64,000 nt of DNA, from contig NC_072801.1 of NCBI RefSeq assembly GCF_028583425.1, forward strand, positions 59,969,766 to 60,033,765, written 5' to 3'. The stretch's first letter is position 1. Every line of letters begins with the position of its first letter. Shown here piece by piece: positions 40,972 through 53,400 of the stretch. Origin of the DNA: Eublepharis macularius. Lineage: Eukaryota > Chordata > Lepidosauria > Squamata > Eublepharidae. A program made the position numbers and the translations under genes. The notes under the pieces are model-generated. The model saw only the letters and a list, made by a program, of their open reading frames with translations, searched no databases and was not told the DNA's origin.

Positions 40972-42297
40972 TACTCAAAAGATTTGCTGCCATGTATTAT
41001 ATGAACTGCTGCAAGGGTATTGAATTACCATGAACTATGGAGGGTTTAAAGAGAAACTGTGATTTTTTTTTTTTTTTGGAAACTAGCATGATTATTTCCA
41101 CTGAGAAGTAAATACACTAACAGTGCCATATGCTGCTTTTTAATTCAGAAAGTGCTTTCACTCTTTCTTACTTCAGCCCACTAACTAAGCCCTCTCTGGC
41201 CTTTGTCTACACTTGTCTGAAATGTGTTCAAGATACCATTATCACCAGAGCCTCTTTAGAAGCAGCTAAATTTGGGCCGTATTATCACTTCTCAAAAGGG
41301 CTAGGCCATTCCACAAGGAGGCAGCAACCCGGCAGAACGAGTGAAAAAACAAGCCGGAGACAGAAGGGGGAGGCCAGATCGGTCACCGTTGCCACAACCC
41401 GTTCTCTGCCCTCTCCATTTTTCAGCCTGGGTTGGGAGGGGATTGCTTCTGCCCAAGGACGAAGAAAGAAAGGCAACTTTTATTTTTAGAGACAGACTTG
41501 GGTTGGGACTGAATTCCTGACATCCGCAGGGAGATGAATATTGAGAAAGGCTGTTTTAAATTATTTCCTTCCACCTCAGAAATGGGAGTTGGAGGGGGGA
41601 GAGATCACAGGCTGGAAGCAGCAATATAGAAAGCCCCTCCCCGAGAACTGTGAAGGGACACTTTTATTCTTAGCCCTAGGTGTGAAATCAACCATTCAGC
41701 ACCCGTGCTGCAGGCATCTGCTGCCAGGAACAGCCTGAAATGCTGCAGGAGATGGGTTTGAAGAAGCACGGGGGGGGGGGACCAGCTTCTCCTTTTTCCT
41801 GTGCTAAAGATCAGCCCCACTGGTAACTCTTAAGACTGACCTGAGTTTACTTTAAACCACACATCTCTTGGTGAGAAGGAAAAGAATTAGCTCCTATGTT
41901 CCTTTTTCCACAAAGGGCACATCCCCGCCCTTTGCATTATCGGACTCGCTCCAGCTGATAAATTGATAGTGTGATTTAAAACCCTGAACTGCAGTTTAAT
42001 TCAATGTTAAGGTCACAGTAGCATAAGTTAGCAGCATTAATACATTGGGGTGGGGGGCAGGCTATTCAAGAGGGCGCAACTTCTGTACTGTTCCTGCATA
42101 TTAAGAACTTAAGTACATCCAGGCTAAATTGAGTAAGTCACATAAACACAGTCTAAGTCCCTTTATGCGGAACAGGGCGGGAGTGTTATCACCTGCCACT
42201 GCGATGGTGCTGTCGCCGAGTTTGTAGAACTACCTCTTTCCAGTGGTTTGGATTCTGAGACTGCAGGGATGGGGAAGCTGATGGAAAGATATTCATA

Positions 42298-42705
42298 TCA
42301 TAGAATCATAGAGTTGGAAGGGGCCATACAGACCATCTAGTCCAACCCCCTGCCCTTGGCAGGATCAGCCTAAAGCATCTCTGACAGGTATTTGTCCAGC
42401 CTCTTCTTGAAAACTGCCAGTGAGGGGGAGCTCACCACCTCCCTAGGCAGCTGATTCCACTTTTGAACTACTCTGTGAAAAAGTTCTTCCTAATATCCAG
42501 CCAGTACTTTTGTGCATGTAATTTAAGCCCATTGTTTCAGGTCCTACCCTCTACTGCCAACTGGAACAGCTCTCTGCCCTCCTCCAAATGACAGCCTTTC
42601 AAATACTTAGAGACAGCAATCATGTCCCCCCTCAATCTCCTCTTCTCCAAACGAAACATTCCCAAGGCCCTCAGCCTTTCCTCGTAGGGCTCCGTCTCCA
42701 GAACA
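42298..42705 (-). mobile_element. CR1 LINE 3' end
   Basis: The left edge TCATAGAATCATAGAGTTGG is the reverse of the CR1 terminal ATTCTATGAT repeat. It is followed by GACCATCTAGTCCAACCCCC and, at the right, CTCCTCTTCTCCAAACGAAA, then CTCAGCCTTTCCTCGTAGGG, the classic CR1 3' UTR order. Confidence 0.9.
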
Positions 42706-43831
42706 ACAACGGCTGTTCAGTGTATCTATTGAAAATAATCTCTCTCACACACACACACCCCTGTCAGCTGTGGTGCTCTAGAAAACGGAGGCCTGTAGCA
42801 CCATGAAGCAAAATGTATTGTCCCCTACAAAGGCTGTCCTGACATTGCCACCACTTCATTCAAGGACTTCTTTAAAATGCAGAAAATAAGCATTTTCTCT
42901 GTCGCTATATATGACCCTGCATATCCCCCCTAGAGCAGAGCATGTATAATCCTCCCCATGCACAAAGGAGCACCTGCTACTCTTCCCCCCCCCCTGCTCC
43001 ACAGCTTCCCCCAAGGCAAAAAAGATACCCTCGTTCCCATTACCTGGTGCCTTTAAGAACTGGAATGATGCGCTGTTGGCGGGAAGAATTTCCCAGAGAT
43101 TATAAGGGCACTGACGTGGTTGGTGGCCTTTTATGAAGAAGAGAGCTCAGCATTAGCTGAGCCTTTTAGGGAAGAAGGAGAATGGAATGCATTCTTCTGA
43201 TAAGGACCGCCACCAGACGCTGCTCAGAGAAGGGGGGCCAGAATGGGATTTTGGTCAGAGTCCCCCAGGGCAAAGAGCCCCCAGGGCAAAGCTGGAGCTG
43301 ACAGAGTCACAACTTGGGCTCATGGTCAAAGCCAGGCCGCCTTCATTTCAGCTCCACCTCTAGGTTCGCCCCCCAAAATGGTGTACCATAGTATACGATT
43401 GATGTATATTTAATATTTTAGGATCAAAAGCCTTTTGATTTAAGAGAACACTTAAGGCTCTTGCCCGTGCACTAAAAAGCATGGAAATGATACTGAGGCT
43501 CTTGTGTGTAAGGGAGAGAAGTGTTTAACCCCCTCACCCTTTTATCATTTCAGAAATCAACACCACCACCCTGCCAGCTGTGTTATAGCCTTTTAAAGAA
43601 AAAGGGCAGGTGAAAAACGGACACCCACCTTATTTCCTCTTTAAAATTCTTTAAACTACATGGGGGACAGTGTGGGAACGAAGAGTTTTCAATTAGCAAA
43701 ACCCCTTGTTGCTGGAAATTCAATTTTTAGATCCATGTATTCTTTCTAACTTATCTCGTGATTAAGACACGGGGATGTTAAAGTGAAACCTTGGACAGAA
43801 GAACTGGAAAGGGAGGTGAAGGAAACCATGG

Positions 43832-43935
43832 CCGTTTCCAGACGGCCCCCCGCCTCGCGAAACGTCGCGCGTCGTCGCGCGTCGTTGCGCAGAAAACGCG
43901 AAATATCGCGCGAGTTTTGAGCGACGTCTGAGTTC
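43832..43935. mobile_element. One-armed CpG-rich relative of the GGCCGTTTCC foldback family
   Basis: It starts GGCCGTTTCCAGACGGCC and runs into dense CG sequence (ACGTCGCGCGTCGTCGCGCG near 43860). The mirrored right arm is absent. Confidence 0.55.
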
Positions 43936-44403
43936 TCAGACCTATGGCTAAATATGGCTAAACAATTAGCAAAACCTATAAAATTTTATAGATTGTTAGT
44001 GTGTCATGTTTAAAATGGTGTTTTTTATTGTCTATGTTTATTGTTTATTATGTTACGGTGTATAGTTTATAGTTTAAATAAAGAAAATTCAAACTGGAAA
44101 AAAAAACAATTAGCACAACCATGTAGTCATGGAAGAGTTACAGTTCCTCCACACTCCCCGCATGGCTCTGATCTGAATCAGGTCTCCTACAGCTGTAATT
44201 GGTGCTTTCAAAGACACTGGGAGATTCGTGGTCTCCACCACATCCAGTTTGATCCTTTCTGCATGGCTGCGGCTGAGAACACAGGGGTGAGAAGAATCTG
44301 CTAGACAGACAGACAGACAGCCCAGGGTCCTCCTTCCATCATGACTCAGTGAGAGCAGAATAGACTGACAAGTGTCTGGGCAATGTTATACAGCAGGATC
44401 TTA

Positions 44404-44409
44404 TTTATT
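44404..44409 (-). terminator. DNAAF3: Poly(A) signal of DNAAF3
   Basis: AATAAA on the - strand lies about 68 bp after the DNAAF3 stop codon, giving a short 3' UTR. Confidence 0.65.
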
Positions 44410-44476
44410 AAGAGGAGCATTTTTAAAAAAATAAACATTCAAAATAAGACTAATGAAAAGGGGGGGGGCGGGGACC

Positions 44477-47400
44477 TCAGAGGCCTGGCTCTGCCATCTC
44501 AGGAGGATCCCCCAGCTGGAACAAGGAGAACGCTTCTTTGCTTGGCGTTTCCACGGGCACGAACCCTGTCGCCTTCACCAGGTTGCCAACTCGAGAGGAA
44601 AACTCAGACACCTGCTCCTTGCGGAGGTCAGGAAGAAAGCTGAAAGAGGAACAGATGGATTTGATGGATGTTTGATGTATTTATTGACATTCTTTACACA
44701 ATGTAGGTCAATATAATCAAACATTAAAAAAACAATGCAATAGGATATGTCTGACCCAGTCACTTCCTTCTAAAAGTCTTGCGGGATGAGCCAGGAGCCC
44801 CGGTAGCTCTTCTGGACACCATTTCCCTACCAAAGAGCCAAGATCCTAGTGGTACCTTTAACTAGGCCGTATAAACCTCTCAGGAAAGCAGGGCCCCACC
44901 AACAAACAGGGGAAGAAGGTGGGGAAGATCTTATGAATGAGATCTGGGCTGAGCTTCTGTTCCTCTCTGGTTTCCTTGTATTAGGCCTGCAGTGCAAGCC
45001 AAAGGGCCAGAGCCAAAGGCTCTCAGAGCTCTCAGCCCACAGCCTGCATGAAATAGTAGACAAGCACATCGAGGACTAGACTAGACTACAATGTGGTGTA
45101 TGATACTGGTTATTTTTTTTTTGCTTTCTGCTCCCTTCTTTAAACTGCATTTTTTGCTCATTGTACTTTATTAAGCTGCTTTGGGTCCACATTGGGGAGA
45201 AAAGCGGGATGAAATAACTGAGACAAATGAACGAGCAGCTCAGGATAGGGCACACAGACAGGACAATCCAATTTCCCCCGTTCCACTATAATCTAGTCCC
45301 ACTTCTCTATAAAAGCCCAGAAGCTAGGAGGAGGATTCTCAATTTGTAATGTGCTAGGACAGGCATGCTCAAATGCAAAATCTTTCCCCATCAAGCGTGG
45401 AAAGCTCTGGAGCGCTTGTTTTAGAAAGACAGAAGAGGAAGATGGATCTTGTCACTTGTTGCTTTCATGTTTTTGTGTTTTGTTTAAGAAGGCATTCCTA
45501 ACATAATCTGTCTTAAGCCGATTGATTTTCCATCTCTCCAAGTACAGGAACTCCTCTGAATTCTCCAACTGCTTCAGAACTTCAGTACTGATGCCCACTG
45601 TTTTCTAAAAAGCGTAGCGAACTGCCTTATACAGAGCCAGAGCTCTGGGTCTACCTAGTCCTGCAGTGTTCATCAAAATGGTCAGTAGCTCATCAGGTCT
45701 CCGGCAGAGAAAAGTCTTTCCCAGTCCTACAGCTGAAGATCCTCCCGCCGCCCCCATACACACACTTTTTATTTTTAGTTAAGAGAAGTTGTGGTCAGAG
45801 AAAATGGAGTCATTCCAGCTTCAAACAATTTTTTGCAGATCTGAATGCTAAAAGGTTAACATAGCCAGACAGCAAAGGAACCCTAAAGAAAGACACAATC
45901 CGTGCAAGGGAGGTCAGTTCACGCACTACTCATGGCTAAACAAGGCTCTGAATGTAGGCCTTGTTTGCCCAAATCCAGTGTTCCATCCACTGCATCACTG
46001 TGAGCCATTTTCTTGGGGGCAGGGTAAGATCTGTCTGCCAAGAGAGGGTGCAGAAAGAAACACTTACTTTGTCAGCTCAATAAGGAGAGTGGCTTTCGGG
46101 GCAGACACCCGATGAAGTTCTGGTTTCAGGAGGTGCACCATGCTATGAAAGGCAAGCAAGGAGGAAGTGAGTAGAGAGAACAGAAATCTCACCTATTCCC
46201 CTTGCGGTCGAGGCAGGCAAGACCCTTCCTCGATCAGCCAGTAGCCCTGCCAGTCAGCTTAGCTGGCTACTCTCCATCCTCTTCCTGGGATGCCAGCATC
46301 CCTGGGCTGACTCCCAGTGCCGCAAGGGTTTTCCGCTATTCTGGGAGTCTCCTGCCTATTCCTCATCCTTACCTGCAAGAGAAGAAGATGAGATTGAAGA
46401 GCTGCTGGAATCTGCCCTTCTGATGGAGCTGAGGGAGGCAGTTGAGAGGCAGGAAGTGGACTCGGATATCTTCTGTGGAGGGAGGGCCTGAGCATTGGGA
46501 AAACACAGCTGGACACCAGTGGCAGGGAAGGGGAGGAAAGACTCTAGGAGGGGAGATTAAGCTAGAGAGGAACAATTTGGGGAATAAAAGCAAGATACAG
46601 AAACAGATATTCCTGAAACTAAAAAATAGGCCTGAAACGTATTTTTCTGCAACTGAGCAGAAAACGGAGAGGTAAAAAGAAAAGGAAAAAAGCCCAAAGT
46701 TTTCCAGAAATCCCAAGGCAACTAAAAAGTCCTCACATCAGCAACATGTGAGATAAACCCCAGATTTGTGATATCTTACACTGCAGGTTTAGAATGCTGT
46801 ATTAATGAACCAGGAGACAGGAGTTCTAGAGCAGCTGCAAGTAGATGCTGGGCCCTGTTCCCACTGGCTACTCAAAATGTCCACAGAGGACTAGGGTGAA
46901 AATAAGAGGCTCTGAAATCTCATGGGCAGGCCTGGAACTGAGTGGGATCTTGTCCCACTGAAGGGATAACAACCTTGTGTAATTTTCACAGCCCTGCCTG
47001 GGGAGCAAGTGAGGGGCAGAAGACTGCCCAGATCACTACTGATAGAAAAAATACATTGTTCAGACATTTTCTCTTTTGCTTGCTGTTCTAGCCCATCCTG
47101 AGTTCGTGGGTTAAAAGAGGAATAAAAATAAACGCAATTAACAAGCATTTGGCAGTGTATGATGGGAGCCTGTGCCCCAGAGAGACAGCTGGAAGCCCCA
47201 TTAGCAGAGAGCACTGACTGCTCACCATTGAGAGCATCTAATGTGGTGGGGTCATCAGGCCCTTGCAAGCTGCCCTTGTCTCCATCTTTGTCAGAGGCGG
47301 TTGGTGGATCATAGCGGGAGCGATAGCTGAGTTCGTGGAACAGGGCAGTGAGATTGTGCAAGGAGATTTCCTGGGCACTCTGCGGAGGAGAAACACACAG

Positions 47401-50400
47401 GCCGGCCTGTATCTGCATTCATGCTGTCCCCTTTGGGCTCTCTCATCTCATAGGCAAGGGTTATCAAGGATCCTCTACTGCTAGATATAATGCTGGGAGA
47501 TCTGAGAAGACAGCTTCCAAGGTTTTGTTTTTAAAGACAAACACAGAAGCTGAGTGTGATCCCCTGATTCAGATAAGGGCTGTGGCACACACAACAGGGC
47601 TTCCCCTTCACAGGGCTTCCCGTTCACGTCATCAGTTAAAACTGGTGGAACCCCCCCCCCCAATAATAGCCCTTAAAGAGGGAAGGGGATAAGAATACTG
47701 TCTTTGCCAACTCAGTGTGTATGTACATGTAGCAGTTTTGATCAACAAAGCCATATGGGGAGAGGAAAGAAATAAAACAGCTGAGTGCCACTCCTGCCCC
47801 CACACTTATCTATAGCCCCAGTCTCAGATTAGGGCCTCATGCAGTTAACCTCCTTTTAAAAATGATGGGAGATCAATTCATGGATTGGAGAGAAATTTGG
47901 CCCACAGTATCAACTCCCTCCTTCCTCTGAAAAGCACAGCCTGTTTTTTCTGCTGCCCGGAAAAAGCCAATCATAGCCCACCTTGCTAGGAAGGCCGTTG
48001 ATGGTTTTCAGAAGACTGGTCTCTTCGGTCTCAGTTCCAAAGGTGATGAAGGGGCCGGTGGCAATGTCTCCCCAGTATCCCCGTGCTGACATCGGCTCTC
48101 CTTTCTGGCAGGCGAGAAGTCTATATTAGCTGACCTGATGGGTTACTTCTCTGTCCAAGCAGTCCAAAATCTAAGCTATTAACATCACAGCAGCAATATG
48201 AGCAAATTAAAGCAGATTCCCCCCCACCATAAATGGACAGCATTGCTACCAACCCAGCCTCAAAGCACAAATCCTACACAGCATTCTCCTTGAAAAGGGG
48301 GGGGGAGCCCCAAAAATACCTTCCAACCATGTGATGAACAAAACTGAATGGGATTGAGAATGGCATGTTCTACCCATATGGCTTCTTTCCTAAACATGCA
48401 TTTGCTAGTTAGAGCTAATGGAGGGACCAAGGTTTGGGGGAGGAAATCAGGATGCCAATCAATGAGGCAGCAATAATGCTTAGCCCTCCCCACCCCTGCC
48501 CCCCAAACCAGGCTACTTCCAGTTTTGGAAAAGGAAAACTCACTGAAAAAATCAGGGTGGAGGGGGGTGCATTAGCTGAGGAGAAACGGCAGACAGAAAA
48601 GGGCATAAGCATATACCTCCCTTCCTCTGCTGATTCTCCTCTGAATAAACACACCTCCGCTGCACTAGTGTTACACGACAACTGGGGAAGTCTGACCCTG
48701 GTACTTCCTCCCTCATCAGTGGCATGAGAAGGTGCAGCTGCACAAAGAGATCGAGGAAGCAGCAAGAAATTATCTCTCTTCCAAAAGATGAAGTTTGTAA
48801 CATTAAGGGTGGCTTCCCACTGGATATGGTAATTACTGCTCACAAATTGGATAGAGGACTTGAAATGGATATTTTTTTGCAATGCTGGAAAGAAGAAGAA
48901 CTCAAAACCTGACTTTAGTGGTGAGTCCTGTTTGAGTATAGATTTTTCCTATATCCTACATCAAAATGGGCCAAAAGTGAGCCCATTGTCTCGTACTCGG
49001 GCAATGCCCCACCACAAACAAATCAGAGTGTCACAAAAGTGAGATGGGCTCACGTGTCTGAGGAGATGGCCAGATGCCAGAGTCTTGTTGGGGATGTCAT
49101 AAGAGGCTTCCCGCATCTCAAATGCCACGCCTGTGTTACGCCACCGGAAAAACTCACGGGAATTTATTACTTTGGCCTAGGACAAAGGAATGTAACAATT
49201 ATCTGATGCCAGTACATTCCCAGGGTCTTTACCATGTGCCTGTTCAACTGCTCAGCATCCCCTTATTGAGTTACTGGGATTGTCTTGGCACATGAGATTC
49301 ATTCTTATTCAGTTTCGTACCCCATGCTCGTGCAACTTCATGGTGAGATCCCAGTCGCAAACCCCACGGCGGGAGTCATAGCGGGTGCCCAAGTACTGCC
49401 GGAGCCGCAGATCCCAAAGCTGCTCAATCTGGAAAGCCTGTGGATCAGGGTTCTTCCAGAACCGAAAAATTGCCTCCAGCTGGTCCCGCTCCTTGAACTG
49501 TTAAGGGAAGAGCAACCAACAAGCCAGGATTTCTGAGTCCTCTGAGAAGGTTTATTGCTTTTTTTAAAATACTCCCTCTTGTCTTTCCACCAAGACTTAC
49601 TTCCAAGGTGGCTTAATAGTTGTCACAAACCATATCTGCCCACTGTGGTGGGGAAACCAGACTCTGCTCTATATGCATTCACTATATCAGATTCAGACGG
49701 GGGGTGAGCTAGCATTTGTGCCTGTACTATTGTATCTGTAAGCTATTTTATGTCATAGCACTGGCCTACTAGCCCAGTAGGATCATCTCTGATTAGCAGC
49801 AGCTCTCAGCATCTCTCCCAGCGTTGGCTATCAGAGATCCTCTCAGGGCATGGGCGGCATAGCTTTTGCCACTGAACCCCTTCACAGCTCAGTTAAGAAA
49901 GTCCCTTCCATTGTCTACCTTTCAAAAGATCTACAGTTTGCTGAACAGCCCAGCTGTAGATCATACTGACTTACACTGTGTAATCTGACTTGAGTCTCAA
50001 TGAGAAAGGTGGACTATAAGTAACATACATTTAAAAAATCACCATTGCAGTGATAAGTAAAAAAATATATTATTCATCACCAAAAACTTGGGAAGACACG
50101 GTCTAGTAGTTGCAGTTGGAAAAGGAAGATGCAAAGAATGACTCTTTGGAAGGAGAATGGCAGCTGGGCCCAGCAAGGCAACAACAAGGGACGGAGCAGG
50201 TTCTTGCACATTTCACCTTCAGGGCAGACAAGTCCAACGTGGGCAGGTGAGCCTCCTGGAAACAGGGGTCTGTGACATAACGGATGAAAAGGTCCGACTT
50301 CTCCTGCAAGTACGCAGCTGTCTGGCTCCGGAGCAGAGTATTCCCCATCAGCTCCAAGAATGTCTCACTCTTCTCTGGAAGGGGAAGAAGAGACATTCGC

Positions 50401-53400
50401 TTGGTATCATTCAGCTGACTTGACCCCACGGTCGGGGACTCCAAGGCGTGGGCCACAAACCAAGACTCCCGAGGGGCTGACACTGGGGTGGGAGGAACAT
50501 TTATCTGTCTTCACCTTGCAGGCCCATCTTCTCTAGAGGCTCCAGTGCCAGGCTCAGAAACAGCAAGTGCCGTCCCAGCGTCTCCAGATTATTCTCCAGC
50601 ACGTAAAACTGAGCACCAGAGAGAAAGAACAATTAGTGGAGCAAGCTTCACACAGCTCCCTCCAGTCCCAGAAAATATGGAAGAATCATCTCAAAAACAG
50701 AGGAGGGTTGTATGGGGAGGGGGCTTGGAAATTAGTACAATTCCTTTCCCAATGAGAGTCACAGGGAGCAGCGCAGAAGGGGGAGAGGGCAGCTTCCTTC
50801 TTATCTTTACATTCCTTTTCATTATTACGCCATCTCTGCCTATGGACTATTTTTTTTTGTATCCACCAAGCTTCTCTCTGACATTTCGAGTAAATGATTC
50901 CTGGGTCAGGAAAGGGCTCTCCATGGAAGGAAGAAGGCTTCACGCCCTGCCTATGGTTTTCCCGGAGGCCTCAGACTGACTACAATAGGAAATGGGATGC
51001 AGAATGGGCCTTTGGTCTGATTCAGCAGAGCACTTCCGGCAATCATAAGTGACAAATGACTGCCAATATGACATTGTGAGGCATTAATGTCAAGGGAAGA
51101 TCAGTAACAAAGCACATAATTCCAAATACATTCCAACAGCCTGCCTGGCGAGTTCCCAAGAAAGAAACTGGAGTGAAATTTCAAGAGGAGAGAAACCAGC
51201 GCTTCTGTTCCGCCTCCCCCAACGGCTTTCCAAGAATCTTTCACTGAAGGTTAATACTGCTGTGAATGGGCCTATCGTTACAGATTGCCTTCAAAAATAT
51301 CACCTAATTAGAGCTCAAGATTTGCTAAAAGAAGGTTAATGTTCAGTTAATGGCTGCTGATGGACCCCCAAAGGGTAATTCACATGCTTGAGGGAAGGGA
51401 GGAAGTCTGAGATAAGCGCTTGGCTGATGGTAGGTGAGAAAGAAGAATCGGTAGGGGGAGAAGGAGAGAGACAGTTGGCAGAAGTTGAGGCATCCTGGGA
51501 TACGGGGGTTTCTCTCTTCCCCTTCCTCTGGGGTACTGATGCAAAGACATCTGCTGCCTTGGGGAAGTACCTGTTTGCCTCTGGGCACGCTCAATTCCCC
51601 TATTTATAAATTTAAAAAACATTATAAAAATACCACGTCTCTCCAAACCCTTCAGTGCTCCTACAGGACTGTCCTGCTGCTCAGGGAAGTGGAGAGAATG
51701 TGGCACCACTGCCCTTTCTCACTGAGGTGGGACTGACTCCCAGATTCTCCAGCTCTAACCCACTGGATCACATTTCCCCTCTCAGCACCCTTCCTTTGTC
51801 CCCGTTGGATCCACTCCCCTTTTGACAGATCCAGATTTCCTAGCTCCCCATCATTTAGTGCATTTTGTACTGTCTCTCCTCCCAAAGAATCCCGGAGCCA
51901 TGGCACCCATTCACACCACTGCACCCCAGTTTACATTGCTCTCCCACTGCAAAGTACCCTGGCAAGGGATCCTATGAATTTTGGTACCAATATCTAGGCA
52001 CTGATGCTCTCCCCCACAAGCCTGCTCCCATGTCTCCTTCTCCCATGCCTGACACTCCAGACTTCTGAACAGCAAAGTGATACTCAAAAGAAGACTCACG
52101 GGGCTGGCTCTGCTGAGTCATTGCCTTGTGATGAAGGAAGGTCGGAAGGGGCTGTGTTGGTGACACACTGCCTGGTAGGAGTTGCTATGGGGGAAGGGGG
52201 CCGAGTCTGTGCTGCCTCCATGACCCCTCGTGCCCTTGCTCTCCTTGAGCTTCACACCTCCCTCTCATATGTCAGCTTGGGGCCTTTGTGGGACATCATG
52301 GCCCAGCTGAGTCAAGGTGCTCCCAGCCATAGACAGCTGCCAATGCATCCCTGCCAGACTCCTCATGTTGACAGGCGTTAATTAACATCACCAGGCGTTT
52401 GAGGAAAGGGAAGGCGGGAGTGGAGCAGAGCACCAGAATTCCCTCCTCGCTTGGGCAAAGTGAGTCACAGCCAGAACAAGAGCCCAAAAGAGCTCATTTC
52501 TCCACTCCAACTCAACAGAACAACTCCCTTCCCCACCACAAAAGAAGCCCCCATCCCTGTTCCTAGTCCTCTTGATTTATTTTACTTCCCTCATGGGCTT
52601 TCTAAAGCATCATGAAGCGGGAGTGTGCCACCCTGTAGGTTCACTTACTGTGCCAACGCTCATGATCTTTTTGTTCTATTTAGCCCTTTAAGCCAACAAC
52701 TCCAATAATATTCACTGACACCTCACTCCACCCAGAACATCTAGAAACTCATTTTTGGAATCTAAACAGAAGCTGAGATTCTCAGGAATCCAAATTCATA
52801 CAGAATCACAGAAAGAAGAACACAATCAAGGGCATACTTTTGAAAGTCATCAAAACAGACTGGAACTGGTCTTCTCATTTCTATGTGTGTGCTGATGATG
52901 AACACAGTGAGGGAGGCAGATAAGATAGAAAGAGTTGTTACAGGCAGGTGTAAATCCAGCCTGAGATAGGCCTCCTGGGGGGTGGGGGGGCAGACAGACT
53001 TATTATTTCTATATTTTCTATGGAGCTCAAAGCAGAGTAAGTCGAACATCTGGGACGTTTCCAAGCAATGATGATACCCAGGCTTGCTTTTAATTGCAAG
53101 AACAGCAACACAAAAAAGGCTCTCCTGAAAAATGCAAGCAGGTCCTCAGAAAACCAAATCAGGAGTACACAACGAATCCACCTCTAAATGTACAATTTTC
53201 TTACATTTACTCTTAAAGTGACCAAGTGCTTATACAGAGTGAAATATATTTTTTGAAACCAGAATAAATAGTTCATCAAAATTACACAGAATACACACAC
53301 ACACACACAGACACACACACACACCAATAAATAGCATCCATTCACAAATACAAACAGCTGATAACTCATGTGACATAAAAACATTCAATCTATACACCCG

